A DNA stretch of 64,000 nucleotides from WHSW01 sp963749365 (GCA_963749365.1 CAVVME010000003.1:620001-684000); one strand, 5' to 3'; positions 40,184 through 50,074 are shown, counted from the stretch's first letter. Notes: generated by a model not told the origin, from the sequence alone. Numbers and translations: made by a program.

Positions 40184-40222
40184 ATGTCGCAGCAGAACGT
40201 CGAGGACAGCAAGCCTTCTTGA
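40184..40222 (+). pseudogene. 5' remnant of an NTF2-like gene
   Basis: MSQQNVEDSKPS and stop. The first seven codons match the family; similarity ends after GTCGAG. It stands at the TAG-GCG-ATG junction behind copy 7 and marks the left side of the region holding the beta-helix gene. Confidence 0.55.
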
Positions 40223-40262
40223 CTTCGGGTCCCGACCGGACGTAGGGTCGTCAAACGGGGCC

Positions 40263-41425
40263 ATGACCGCCACGTTCCATCCGCGTCTTAGAGCTCGGCC
40301 CGCGCATGCCTGTTTCCTGGCCGCCATCGTTACTGGCGCCATCGCGCGCTTGGAGGCGATCAGGCCTTCGCCGCTCCGGTGGCTTGCGGCGAGACGATCA
40401 CCGCCGACACGACGCTCGAAGCAGATCTGGTCGACTGCCCGGATAACGGGATCGTGATCGGCGCGAACAAGGTCACGCTCGATCTCAACGGCCACTTGAT
40501 CGACGGCGACGGCGAGCTCGTCGATCCCTGCCCGAGGAACGAGTTCTGTGACGTCGGGGTCGTAAGTGAGGGTCACAATCGCATCACGATCAAGGGCGGT
40601 CGGGTCACGCAGTTCGGCCTTGGCGTGGGCGTCTTCGACGCGAAGCGCGCTCATCTGCGCCAGCTCACCGTGTCGAAGAACATCGACCTCGGCATCGTCC
40701 TCGGCGAAGCGGAGCGCAGCGATGTGAGGACGAGCTCAGTCATGGCAAACGGCCTCCACACAGACGAGGCGGGTCTCGGTGTGTTCTTTTCTAATCACGT
40801 CAAGATCAGGCGGAACTCGATCTCGCGCAACGGAGACATCGGCCTCATCACGTTCCAAGCCGACAACATCCGGATCAAGAAGAACACAATCGCCGACCAT
40901 CCCGAGGCGGGGATGCTGCTCGCGGGCGACGACAACGAGGTCGCCTCCAACCGGGTCGTCCGCAACGGCGAGGGCATCGGATTCGCGGGCAACGACAACG
41001 CGATCACGCGAAACCGCGTCTTCAAGTCTGGCCAATTCGGCATCAACCGCGACGGCGGCGACCGAAACCTGATCGCGCACAACAAGGTCCGCGGCGCCGG
41101 TAAGCACGGCATCCTGGTGGGCGTCTACGGGTCGCCCAATGGCCGAGACAACGCTGTGATCGCCAATCGCGTGCGCGACGTTGGCCGCGACGGGGTGCGC
41201 GTCGGGCAGAAGGTCACCGACACCGTGCTGAGGCGCAACCGCGTCCGCGGCGCCGACGACGACGGCATCGACGTCCGGCGCGCGCCCGCGACGCTGACTC
41301 GCAATCGTGCCAGGCACAACCATGATCTCGGCATCACAGCCGTGGATGGGGTCACCGACGGCGGCGGCAACCGGGCCAGCGGGAATGGCGACTCGCGTCA
41401 GTGCCTGAACGTGAGATGCCGCTAG
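40263..41425 (+). pseudogene. Secreted NosD/parallel beta-helix protein with frameshift at the signal peptide
   Basis: ATG 40263 gives a signal-like start (MTATFHPRLRARPAHACFLA then AIVTGAIA). The body is in another frame, from about 40350: GGDQAFAAPVACGETITADT then VTLDLNGHLIDGDGE. It has at least eight right-handed beta-helix coils (NSISRNGDIGLITF, NTIADHPEAGMLLA, NRVVRNGEGIGFA, NRVFKSGQFGINRD, NKVRGAGKHGILVG). The body alone is an open frame of 348 codons from GTG 40379. It is probably a surface carbohydrate-binding or lyase-like protein. The frames join with a small indel near 40350, so decay or error is possible. Confidence 0.7.
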
Positions 41426-41437
41426 CGGCGCGAGGCT

Positions 41438-41470
41438 GACGCCCTCGAAGCCGCCGGGCTGCGGGAGTAG
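41438..41470 (+). pseudogene. 3' remnant of an NTF2-like gene
   Basis: Reads DALEAAGLRE then TAG, the conserved C-terminal module with no gene body. It lies 12 bases after the beta-helix gene stop and pairs with the 5' remnant at 40184-40222. Confidence 0.6.
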
Positions 41471-41514
41471 GGCGCCCACGCCGCACTCCTCGCCGGTCGC
41501 GTCATTTTTGCTCG

Positions 41515-41817
41515 CGGCTCGCCCGCGCACCTGCATCGGGCAAGCCGAAGAACCTGCTGCTGACGGTCGGCGCGGCCGTCGCGATCGCTGAGCTCGGCGT
41601 CTCGGCGGGCGCCCAGGCGGGCGCACTGGCCGTCTTCGTCCTGCTCGGCACGCTCGCACCCGCCGCCCCACTTGCGATGTCGCTGTTGTTGGGCGAGCGC
41701 TCGGCCGCCGTCCTGGGGGGACTGCGGGAGTGGATGGTGCGCGAGAACACCACGATCGTCGCGGTCCTATGTCTGGTTTTCGCCGCCAAACTCCTCGGTG
41801 ACGCCCTCAGCGCCTGA
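41515..41817 (+). pseudogene. C-terminal fragment of a GAP/Sap-family membrane protein
   Basis: In frame with the TGA at 41815-41817: SGKPKNLLLTVGAAVAIAEL, then GVSAGAQAGALAVFVLLGTL and EWMVRENTTIVAVLCLVFAA. This matches the last three helices of the peptidoglycolipid/sulfolipid-1 addressing protein family, which are about 230 residues when complete. No start codon is available and the first half is absent. Confidence 0.55.
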
Positions 41818-41946
41818 CCGGAGGTCAGAAGGTTCGCTTTGGACGAATAGCGGTACTCCCGCCGCCACATCGCGTCGGGGTGATATGGACGAGCACGCCG
41901 CTACCGCAATACCGCTCGGGGGCCGGGATCGCCACCCCGCGCCGAC

Positions 41947-42402
41947 TCAACAGGTCGTGTAGAGGAGGAAGTCGCTGTCGGGCGGGTCGGGACCCGGGAT
42001 CTCAAACCGGGCCTTCGAGTAGATGCGTTCATCGCAGGCGCCCTTGTTGCGCAACTTGCTGAGGATGACCGTGACCGGTGCGCAACTGCCCATGCATCCC
42101 TCGCCGACACCACGGGCGTGCGGAGCTCCCCAGTGCTTCCAGTTGATGCTCTTCATGTCGACGCCTTCGTAGCCGAACTCTCCGCCGCGCCTGAAGAAGC
42201 TGCACCGGTTCGGCGCGGACTTGAGTTTGGGTGTTCCCCCGAAGCGCCCCGGAAAGCCCTTCCAGCACACAACAGACGGCTTGTTCTTAGCGACAGCGGC
42301 CGAGTCCGGCGTGCCTGGCAGCGCGTCGGCGCCGCCCACGGCGCTCGATAGCAGGGCAACTACGGCCGACGCCGCGGCCACCGATACACCCCTTCTCGCC
42401 AT
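41947..42402 (-). CDS. Secreted cysteine-containing protein
   Basis: A 151-residue protein from ATG 42402 (a GTG lies one codon upstream). It has a signal peptide (ARRGVSVAAASAVVALLSSA then VGGADA) and a mature domain with six cysteines (VVCWKG, NRCSFF, GCMGSCAPV, GACDERI and the C-terminal TTC). This suggests disulfide bonding outside the cell. The family is not recognised. Ribosome site GGGAGGTGTG. Confidence 0.7.
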   Translation of the reverse strand: MARRGVSVAAASAVVALLSSAVGGADALPGTPDSAAVAKNKPSVVCWKGFPGRFGGTPKLKSAPNRCSFFRRGGEFGYEGVDMKSINWKHWGAPHARGVGEGCMGSCAPVTVILSKLRNKGACDERIYSKARFEIPGPDPPDSDFLLYTTC

Positions 42403-42616
42403 CACACCTCCCGTAGGGTCATGTCGTGCCCGACCCTAACCGAATGCTCGTTAGCAAGCGCACGCCGAACCCCTACGACCTGCTAGCCACGAGGGTCTTC
42501 GTCGCCCTCCGCTGCGTTGCCGGGGGCAAAGAGGTGCCCGCGAGGTGCCCGCTCGGAGGGCATACGCTGCAGGCGGAAGGGCGCTATCCCGCGCGACTAT
42601 GCGGGTTACGGGGCTA

Positions 42617-42687
42617 AGGCGCCTGCCGGAATCGAACCGGCGTAAACGGCTTTGCAGGCCGCTGCGTAACCACTCCGCCAAGGCGCC
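42617..42687 (-). tRNA. tRNA-Cys (GCA)
   Basis: A 71-base cloverleaf: acceptor GGCGCCT/AGGCGCC with discriminator U, anticodon arm GCGGC-CTGCAAA-GCCGT (anticodon GCA) and T-arm CCGG-TTCGATT-CCGG. CCA is not encoded. Position 33 is U as expected. Confidence 0.93.
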
Positions 42688-42735
42688 GCGCGGGCCAAGC
42701 GTAGCGGCCGGTGCCGGGACGCTAGGGTCGTTCGC

Positions 42736-43554
42736 GTGCCGTCGATCGAGCTGCGTCGCGCGGGTGAGATCGCCTATCGGGAGGTGCGGCCTGACGGCCC
42801 TGAGCGCGGCGCGCCGGTGCTGCTCCTGCACGGGTTTCCGCAGAGCTCGCTGATGTGGGAGCCGGCGATGCGGGCGCTGGCCGTGGCCGGGCGCCGGTGC
42901 GTCGCCCCGGACCTCTATGGGCTCGGCGACTCGACCGGCGCCGGCCCGGCGACCTTCGAGCACAACCTCGAGGCGCTGGACGGGTTCTGCGACGCACTCG
43001 AGCTCGAGCGCCTGGCGCTCGTCGTCCACGATTGGGGCGGGTTCGTCGGCCTCGCCTGGGCCTGCGAGCACCCGGACCGGATCGAGGCGCTGGCGATCAG
43101 CGCCGCCGGCTTCTTCAGCAACGGCAAGTGGCACGGGATGGCGAAGGCGGTCCGGGGCGAGCAGGGCGAGGAGCTGGTCGCGGCGATCACCCGCGAGGGG
43201 TTCGCCGCCCTCATGCACGGCGTCGGCGATCCCTTCGACGAGCGGGAGTTCGACGCATACTGGCGCCCGTTCGAGGACGGGCGCGGGCAGCGCGCGACGC
43301 TCGACTTCTACCGCTCGATGGACTTCGAGAAGCTCAAGCCCTACCAGGGCGCGCTGGGCAAGCTCGCGGTCCCGACCCTGCTGCTCTGGGGCGCCGAGGA
43401 CGAATTCGCCCCGCCGGCGAGCGCGCGCCGCTTCGCACGTGAGATCCCCGGCGCGACCCTGGTCATGATCGAGGGTGCCGGCCACTTCGTCATCGACCAG
43501 CAGCCCGAGCGCTGCGCGAGCGAGCTAGTCGCCTTCCTCACCGACCCGGGCTAG
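42736..43554 (+). CDS. Alpha/beta hydrolase (haloalkane dehalogenase/epoxide hydrolase-like)
   Basis: A 272-residue alpha/beta-fold enzyme from GTG 42736. The oxyanion motif is LLHGFPQSS, and the nucleophile elbow VVHDWGGFVG carries Asp, as in haloalkane dehalogenases and epoxide hydrolases rather than esterases. Later come LLLWGAEDEFAPP (acid) and IEGAGHFVIDQQPE (catalytic His). The substrate is unknown. Its stop overlaps the convergent HAD phosphatase gene by 4 bases. Confidence 0.85.
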   Translation: MPSIELRRAGEIAYREVRPDGPERGAPVLLLHGFPQSSLMWEPAMRALAVAGRRCVAPDLYGLGDSTGAGPATFEHNLEALDGFCDALELERLALVVHDWGGFVGLAWACEHPDRIEALAISAAGFFSNGKWHGMAKAVRGEQGEELVAAITREGFAALMHGVGDPFDEREFDAYWRPFEDGRGQRATLDFYRSMDFEKLKPYQGALGKLAVPTLLLWGAEDEFAPPASARRFAREIPGATLVMIEGAGHFVIDQQPERCASELVAFLTDPG

Positions 43555-44351
43555 GGGATGAAGTACATCGGGTTCGGGAGCTTGAACGCGCGCCGCGCGT
43601 GCCCGCCGGCGAGGTCGGAGTCCTGATCGCCGACGTTGACCAGGATCGTGAACCCGAGCTCGGCCTCGATCCGCGCTCGCTCGCCGCTCTTGTACTCGAT
43701 CGTGTGCAGGTCGCCAGGCGGCTTGGTGATCAGGGTGTAGCCCTGGTCGTAGCCGACCTGGCGCAGGTTCGTATCGGCAACCTCGGCCAGACCCTCCGGC
43801 CGACCGGTGATGAAGAACGCCTCCACCCCGCGCTCGCGCGCGAATCGGTAGAGGTCGAGCGTCGGCGCGAGCGGGGGGTCGCCGCCGCTGACCGCGCCCG
43901 GCACTAACCCGCCGGCGCCGAAGTCGTCCGCTTCGAGCCCGGCGTAGTTGGAGAGCGAGGTCTCGTCGATGTCGAGCACGATCGCCGGCTCGACCTCCCG
44001 ACAGCGACGCCCGGCGCGGTTGCACTCCGAGTAGCGCCCCGGCCCCGGCGACTCGCGCAGGCGGCGAAGCTGGTTGCCGAGCGAGCGGCGCGCGTGACTC
44101 GCGACCCGGCCGAGGTCGGAGCCGTAGGCGCCCGAGTCGTGGTAGGCGCGGATCGTCTCCGGCAGCTCGGCGACACCGTAGGTGCTCTCGGCCCCGAGGT
44201 CGGGAAGCCCGCCGCCGGTGAGCTTGATCGAGGTCACCTCGGTCTCGCCCCCGGTCACGTAGCGGGCCGCGAACGCGCCGCCGACCGCGAACGCGCCGAG
44301 CGCGAACCCGAGCGCGACGAGCAGCAGGGCGCGGGTCCGCGAGCCGGTCAT
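43551..44351 (-). CDS. Exported HAD-superfamily acid phosphatase
   Basis: A 266-residue protein from ATG 44351 with an N-terminal membrane anchor/signal (ALLLVALGFALGAFAVGGAF). HAD motif I is VLDIDETSLSNYAG, motif II is in EAFFITGRPEGL, and the later acidic motif is NVGDQDSDLAGGHA. The layout is that of the class B/C-type acid phosphatase family (PF03767-like). It is predicted to dephosphorylate small molecules at the cell surface. Confidence 0.85.
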   Translation of the reverse strand: MTGSRTRALLLVALGFALGAFAVGGAFAARYVTGGETEVTSIKLTGGGLPDLGAESTYGVAELPETIRAYHDSGAYGSDLGRVASHARRSLGNQLRRLRESPGPGRYSECNRAGRRCREVEPAIVLDIDETSLSNYAGLEADDFGAGGLVPGAVSGGDPPLAPTLDLYRFARERGVEAFFITGRPEGLAEVADTNLRQVGYDQGYTLITKPPGDLHTIEYKSGERARIEAELGFTILVNVGDQDSDLAGGHARRAFKLPNPMYFIP

Positions 44352-44397
44352 CGAGGCAAGCCTATCCGCCGCCCGCGGAGCAGGATGGCGCAACGCT

Positions 44398-45126
44398 TCA
44401 GGGGGCGAGCCGCTCCAGCACCGCGCCGTCGGGGCCCACGGCGACGACGGTTGGAACCACCGCGACCCCGTACTTGCGGGCCAGGTCAGGCCGCGATCTG
44501 ACATCGACGGTGAACAGCGGGTCGTCGAGCGCCGACAGACGCCGCTCCCAGTCGCGGCACTCAGCGCACAGCGGGTGGGTGAACTCGATCACGTTGCGCG
44601 GGGCGCCGTCCAGCCCCGGAATGTCGTCGGGGTCGACGCGGTTGTGATGGACCGGGGAGATGCCGCGCAGCCTCGCTCCGAGCCTGTAGATCTCGCAGCC
44701 GGCACAGAGCCCGGTGGCAGCCGCGAGCAGAGCCAGGGAGGCGACGAGGGCAGCGAGCGCGGTCCCGGCCGCGGGCGCACCGAGCCACCACAGCAACGCG
44801 GCGGTGCCCAGGAACGCGGTCCCGATCGCGTTCGCCAGCCGCGGTGGCCTCGCGTCCTCGAGCGGTCCCTCGCCGAAGCGCGGCTGGACCAATGTGAAGT
44901 AGGCCAAGCACGGCAGGCACCAGCGTCGTCCGAAACTCAGCCCGATCAACAGCTGCATGGCCATCAGGGCCCACAGCAACGGCCAGCCGAAGACCGCGCC
45001 GAGCAGCGCCACGATCCCCGTGGTCGCCTGCCCGAAGCGCGCCGCGCGCTGGTCGATCACGTCGGTGTCGTGCCAGGGGTCGGCGGTGCGCACCGCGCCC
45101 GGCGTTCTGGCGTTCGCGCTGGCCAC
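44398..45126 (-). CDS. DUF4395 membrane protein fused to a thioredoxin-like domain
   Basis: About 242 residues from GTG 45126. An N-terminal DUF4395-type membrane part (DQRAARFGQATTGIVALLGA, then SFGRRWCLPCLAYFTLVQPR) has several helices. The C-terminal thioredoxin-like domain reads NVIEFTHPLCAECRDWERRL with a CxxC, then YGVAVVPTVVAVGPDGAVLE. It probably links a membrane redox carrier to a periplasmic or cytoplasmic thiol reaction. The start is uncertain because the frame is open into the hairpin region at 45186-45226. Confidence 0.75.
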   Translation of the reverse strand: MASANARTPGAVRTADPWHDTDVIDQRAARFGQATTGIVALLGAVFGWPLLWALMAMQLLIGLSFGRRWCLPCLAYFTLVQPRFGEGPLEDARPPRLANAIGTAFLGTAALLWWLGAPAAGTALAALVASLALLAAATGLCAGCEIYRLGARLRGISPVHHNRVDPDDIPGLDGAPRNVIEFTHPLCAECRDWERRLSALDDPLFTVDVRSRPDLARKYGVAVVPTVVAVGPDGAVLERLAP

Positions 45127-45185
45127 GCCCTTGATGGTGACAAAGGCGCGCCGGCCGGCCCCCGACGCGGACCGCGGCCGCGCGC

Positions 45186-45226
45186 CGACGAGCGCCAACC
45201 ACACGCTGAGCGGTTGGCGCTCGTCG
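45186..45226. terminator. 15-bp hairpin after the flavin oxidoreductase
   Basis: Perfect stem CGACGAGCGCCAACC/GGTTGGCGCTCGTCG with an 11-base loop. It lies 14 bases after the oxidoreductase stop, with no T tract. It is probably the transcription terminator of that gene and leads into the DUF4395 gene's 5' region. Confidence 0.6.
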
Positions 45227-45239
45227 GACGACCGGCGGC

Positions 45240-46634
45240 CTACGCGGCCGGCTCGATGTTCTGGTTCACCCGGAAGCGGTTGTCCGGGTCGTACTCGGCC
45301 TTGATCCGCGCCAGCCGGTCGTAGTTGTCGCGGTAGCTTGCCCGGACCCGCTCCTGGCCCTCGTCCATCATCATGTTGACGTAGGCGCCACCGGCCGAGA
45401 ACGGGTGCAGCGCCTCGAAGTAGTCGACGGTCCACTCCCGGATCGCGCCGACATTGGCCGGGTCGGGGTCAACGCCGGCGAACACCGAGCCCCAGCCCGC
45501 GTCGCGGTAGCTCCAGGCGGTATCGGACGAGTCGACGTCGTGAACGGCCCCGTCGATCGGGTACATGTGCATGGTCGACTTCCAAGTCGGCATCTCAGCG
45601 CCGAACCGGGCATGGGCGTCGACCGCCTCGTCGGGGATCTCCTTGACGAAGTCCGCGCGCCAGTACCACTGATCGCCCTTCGGATAGACCTCGTCGAAAG
45701 CGCTCTGCAGCGCCGGGTGCGGCATCGCCTGCACACCGTGCAGCAGGGGCTCGGGAACGTTGTCGAGCAGCGGCGCCATCGCCTCGGCCGCGTCCTGCTC
45801 GCCGCCGACATAGCACCAGACGACTCCGCAGACCTTGCGCAGGTGCAGTTCCTCGGGAAACGGGGGCGCCGGCGGCACGCTCGCGTAGGCGAAGAACCCG
45901 TTCAGCTCGCGCGGGGCATTGGGCAGGAACTCGCGATAGGCGGAGAGCACGTCGGCGCTCTCGTCGATGGCCCAGAAGGTCGGGCCCGCGAACACCGTGT
46001 CGACGTCGTGCAGCCGAAACTTGAACGAGGTCACGACGCCGAAGTTGCCGCCGCCGCCACGAATCGCCCAGTAGAGGTCGGGGTGCTCGTCGGCGTTCGC
46101 GGTCACGCGCTCACCGCTCGCGAGCACCAGCTCGGCCTCGAGCAGGTTGTCGATCGAGAGCCCGCACTTGCGGGTCAGGTGCCCGAGCCCGCCGCCGAGC
46201 GTCAACCCTCCGACCCCGGTGGTCGAGATGATCCCGCTCGGGGTCGCGAGGCCATGCTCGTTGGTCGCCCGGTCGACCTCACCCCAGGTACAGCCGCCGC
46301 CGACGCGTACGCTGCGGCCCTGCGGGTCGACCTGGATCTCCTTCAGCGCCGAGAGGTCGATGACGACGCCGCCGTCACAGGTCCCCAGTCCGGCGCCGTT
46401 GTGGCCGCCACCCCGGACCGCGAGCAGCAGGCCGCGTCCGGCGGCAAACCGGATCACCGCGGCGACGTCGTCGGCGTCCGCACAGCGGGCGATCAGCCCC
46501 GGTCGCTTGTCGATCATCGCGTTGTAGACGCTGCGCGCCCCCTCATAGCTGGCGTCCTCGGGCCCGATCAGTTCTCCTCGAAATCCCGAGAGCTGCTCGC
46601 GTGCGGCCTGTGCCGGCGCGGTCGTCGTGCTCAT
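45240..46634 (-). CDS. FAD-linked oxidoreductase (BBE-like)
   Basis: A 464-residue protein from ATG 46634, with ribosome site CAGGAGGAAGC. The FAD-binding PCMH part includes LLAVRGGGHNGAGLGTCDGG (His for covalent FAD) and VRVGGGCTWGEVDRATNEHG then LATPSGIISTTGVGGLTLGG. The position that holds Cys in bicovalent berberine-bridge-type enzymes reads Ser/Gly here, so single covalent attachment is inferred. The BBE C-terminal segment YDRLARIKAEYDPDNRFRVN ends the protein. It is divergent from a LuxR-type regulator gene, a likely controller. Confidence 0.9.
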   Translation of the reverse strand: MSTTTAPAQAAREQLSGFRGELIGPEDASYEGARSVYNAMIDKRPGLIARCADADDVAAVIRFAAGRGLLLAVRGGGHNGAGLGTCDGGVVIDLSALKEIQVDPQGRSVRVGGGCTWGEVDRATNEHGLATPSGIISTTGVGGLTLGGGLGHLTRKCGLSIDNLLEAELVLASGERVTANADEHPDLYWAIRGGGGNFGVVTSFKFRLHDVDTVFAGPTFWAIDESADVLSAYREFLPNAPRELNGFFAYASVPPAPPFPEELHLRKVCGVVWCYVGGEQDAAEAMAPLLDNVPEPLLHGVQAMPHPALQSAFDEVYPKGDQWYWRADFVKEIPDEAVDAHARFGAEMPTWKSTMHMYPIDGAVHDVDSSDTAWSYRDAGWGSVFAGVDPDPANVGAIREWTVDYFEALHPFSAGGAYVNMMMDEGQERVRASYRDNYDRLARIKAEYDPDNRFRVNQNIEPAA

Positions 46635-46791
46635 GCTTCCTCCTGGTTCGTGCTCGGTTGGTCGATTCGCCGACACTAACCCGCGCCGGGGCCGCTGTCT
46701 ATGACCCGGACTGACCTATTTCTCGATCCGTTCGGCGTCGGGCGAGGGGCGTGCGGTAGTCAGATCTGACTATGGTGCTCTGGACGCCGCC
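46635..46791. promoter_or_regulatory. Divergent promoter region with a 14-bp palindrome
   Basis: The intergenic region between the oxidoreductase and the LuxR-type regulator. A perfect palindrome AGTCAGATCTGACT (46758-46771) lies 20 bases before the regulator start, and a related half GGACTGACC lies about 40 bases upstream. It is a candidate operator for the adjacent LuxR protein or another dimer; promoter elements are not certain. Confidence 0.5.
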
Positions 46792-49753
46792 ATGGACGAC
46801 CTCCCCGGTTCGCTACGCCTGGAGTCGACGTTTCCGTTCGTCGGGCGCGCCGCCGAACTGGAAACACTGAGGACCCTGAACCCGATCGCCGAGGGAGAAG
46901 GTCGCCGCGTCGTCCTCGTCGGCGGCGAGGCGGGGTCGGGCAAGAGCCGCCTGGTGCGCGAGTTCGCCGGCGAAGCGGCCGCCAACGGGGGGCTCGTCCT
47001 CTACGGCGCCTGCGACGCGGTCGTGCGGACGCCCTACGGTCCGTTCGTCGAGGCACTGGACCGCGCTCGCCCGCGTCATCGACCCGGACGAGCTGCGCGC
47101 GGCGCTCGGCATCGCCGGCGGCGAGCTGATCCGCCTCCTGCCTGACCTCCCTTTGCGAGTGGCGGATCTGCCGGCCCCGGTGGCGGCGGATCCCGACACC
47201 GAACGCCATCGCCTCCACACGGCGGTCACCGACCTGCTCACCGGCGTCAGCCGTGCGCGGCCGGTGCTGCTGGTGCTCGAGGATGGTCACTGGGCGGACG
47301 CCTCGACCCTGCTTCTCCTCCGTCACCTCGCTCGCGCGGCAGGCGAGGCAAGGTTGCTCCTGCTCGCCACCTTCCGCGACACCGAGGCCGATGTGCCCGA
47401 AACCCTGTCGGAAGCGCTCGCCGACCTGCGGCGGTCCGATGACATCGTGCGCCTGCGCCTCGGCGGGCTCTCGCACGATGAGGTGGCTGAATTCGTGGGG
47501 CGCGCCGCGGGCGCCGAGCTGAGCGCCGGAGTGTCCGACGTAGCACGGGCGATCAGCGATCTGACCGGGGGCAATCCCTTCCTCGTCTGCGAGTTCTGGC
47601 GCGCGCTGGTGGAAACCGAGATGATCGAGGGCGCGGGCGGGAGGATCCGGCTGACGGGGTCGCCGGTCGAGCTCGGAACCCCCGAGAGCGTTCGCGAGGT
47701 GGTCAGCCAGCGCCTGGCTCGTCTCGCGCCGGCGACAACGGAGCTGTTGGAGCTCGCCGCCACCGCGGGATCCGAGTTCGAGCTGGAGCTTGTCCGTGAC
47801 GCTGCCGGAATCAGTGAGCCTGACCTTGTTGCCGCCCTCGACGAGGCGGTCCGCAGCGGGATGATCGAGGAGATCCCCTCCCGTGGCATCGTCCACCGCT
47901 TCACCCACGAGCTCGTGCGCCGCGCCCTCTATGACCGGCTCCCGGCGGTGCGGCGGGCGGAGCTGCACCTGCAGGTCGGTGAGGCTCTCGAGCGCGCCGA
48001 GGGGCGCTCCGGCCGAGTGCTCGCAGATCTCGCGCACCATTTCGCCGCCGCGGCGCCCGTCGGCGGGTCGCAGCGGGGTGTCGACTACAACCTCCGTGCG
48101 GCGCGGGCCGCGGCCGCGGCGCTCGCCTTCGACGAGGCAACCGAGCGGTTGCATACCGCGCTCGAGCTGCGGATCGAGAGCCCCGCCGAGGAGGCCGAGG
48201 TCCTGCTCGAGCTCGGGCTGGTCAACCATCGGGCGGGCAAGTCGCTCGATGCCCTCGACGCCTACCGGTCGGCGTCCGCGATCGCCCGTGAGCTCGCCAG
48301 CCCACAGCTGCTCGCGAGGGCCGCGATCGGCTTCGAGAATGCGTGCTGGCGTCCAGGGATAGCCGACCAGGGCGCGGTCGAGCTGCTCGAGGAAGCCGCT
48401 GCCGCGCTCGGCGTCGAGACCTCTGAACTGCGCGTTGGCCTGCTCGGCGGGCTCGCCCGTGCGCTCGACTTTCAGGGCGACCACGCGCGCGCCGCCGCCG
48501 TTCGCACCAACGCGGTTGCGATGGCGCGCCAACTCACCGATCACACCGGCCTCGCCACTGTCCTGATGCGGTCCTACTGGTCACGGGGCACGAGCTCGCT
48601 GGAGGAGATCCTCCAGATGCTCACCGAGGCACGCAGCCTCGGCGACGAGCTCGGCGACATCGAGATCCGCACCGAGGCGACGTCGTGGCGGGTGCCGGCG
48701 TTCGTCGCCCTCAGCGACGTCGCCTCCGCCCGGCGGGAGATCGCCGTGCTGCTCGAGATGGCCGAGCAGACAGCGCAGCCGTTCATGCTCCACGTCGCCG
48801 AGCATTACGGCTCCGCGATCGCGCTCGGAGACGGACGGCTCGAGGAGGCAGAAGCGCGAGCGCACCGATCGCACGAGTGGAGCAGGCTGCTCACCGGCCG
48901 CGACGCCTCCGGCGTGCATGGGATTCAGATGTTCAGCATCCGCCGCGAGCAGGGGCGGTTGGCCGAGCTTGCGCCGGTGATCCGGATCCTCGCCGCCAAT
49001 CCAGGTCGCGGCGGGCCCTGGCGGCCGGGGCTGGCGTCGGTGCTGGTGGAGCTCGGAATGGAGGCCGAGGCGCGGGAGGAGCTTGCGCGGGTCGCGGCGG
49101 AGGGCCTCGACGGCCTGCGCGAGTCGTTGTGGATCGCATCGTTGACGTACCTCGCCGACGCCTGCGCGGCGCTTGGCGACGACCGGATCGCGGCGCTCGT
49201 TTATCCCGAACTCGAGCCGCTCGCGGGAGCGAGCGTGATGATCGGCCACCTGGTTGCCTTCTACGGAGCCGGCGATCGCTACCTGGGGATGCTCGCCGCC
49301 GTTCTCGGCGACTGGGACCGTGCCGAGGCTCACTTCGAGCGCGCGATGGAGCTCAATCGGCGGATGGGAGCCGCGACCTGGCTCGCCCACACCGCCTACG
49401 AGTACGGGCGGACGCTGCGCGAGCGCCCTGGGGGCGATCCGGAGCGGGCGGCGGCGTTGCTGGGCGAGGCGGCGGAGCTCGCGGAACGGATCGGGATGAC
49501 GGCGCTCGCGGGTCGGGTCGAGGCGCTCGGCGCTCGGCGCCCGGCCGACCTGCCCGACGAGCTCTCGGCACGTGAAGCGCAGATCCTGCAGCTCGTCGCG
49601 CGCGGGCTCAGCAATCGCGAGATCGGCGAGACGCTGGTGATCAGCGAGCACACGGCGGCGAACCACATTCGAAGCATCCTTCGCAAGACCGGTTGCTCGA
49701 ACCGCACCGAGGCCGCCTCCTACGCACACCGCCACGGGCTGGCCGAGATCTGA
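46792..49753 (+). pseudogene. ATPase-domain LuxR-family regulator with a frameshift
   Basis: Reconstructed length is about 986 residues, in the size range of large ATPase-LuxR (LAL) regulators. The N-terminus MDDLPGSLRLESTFPFVGRA leads to the Walker A VGGEAGSGKSRLVREF. The frame breaks near 47063, and the next frame continues LARVIDPDELRAALGIAGGE to a Walker B-like LLVLEDGHWADAST, TPR-like helices and a C-terminal HTH (LSAREAQILQLVARGLSNRE then ISEHTAANHIRSILRKTGCS). Removing one G (GACCGCGCTCGCC to GACCGCCTCGCC) restores the frame. It may be an intact gene with a consensus error; the larger frame (47153 on) is open and coding-like to the end. Confidence 0.8.
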
Positions 49754-49774
49754 CGACCGCGATAGGATCCGGCC

Positions 49775-50074
49775 ATGCCGCTCTACATGATCGAGCGGGA
49801 GTTCGCCGAAGAGCTCGAGCTGAGCAGCGACGACGTCGAGTTGATCGAGGAGATCAACGCGGACGAGGGCGTCCACTGGCTGTTCTCGTTCCTGAGCGCC
49901 GACCGGCGGCGCACCTATTGCCTCTACGAGGCGCCCTCGCCGGAGGCGATCATCACCGCCGCGCGGCGGGCCGACGTCCCCGCCGACAAGGTGGTCGAGG
50001 TCGGTCCGGGAACGGTCGAGTTCTCCGATCGTCTGCGCGACTGGGCCGAGGCGCAGGCGGCGGCGGCATCGTGA
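49775..50074 (+). CDS. DUF4242-like small protein
   Basis: A 99-residue protein, MPLYMIEREFAEELELSSDD then NADEGVHWLFSFLSADRRRT and YCLYEAPSPEAIITAARRAD. It has the ferredoxin-like, Glu/His-rich pattern of the DUF4242 family. Its stop overlaps the UspA-like start (GTGA), so the two are coupled. The function is unknown. Confidence 0.8.
   Translation: MPLYMIEREFAEELELSSDDVELIEEINADEGVHWLFSFLSADRRRTYCLYEAPSPEAIITAARRADVPADKVVEVGPGTVEFSDRLRDWAEAQAAAAS

Noticed and set aside
42426..42616. 63-codon plus-strand frame before tRNA-Cys
   Set aside because: No ribosome site, domain or plausible composition; treated as non-coding.
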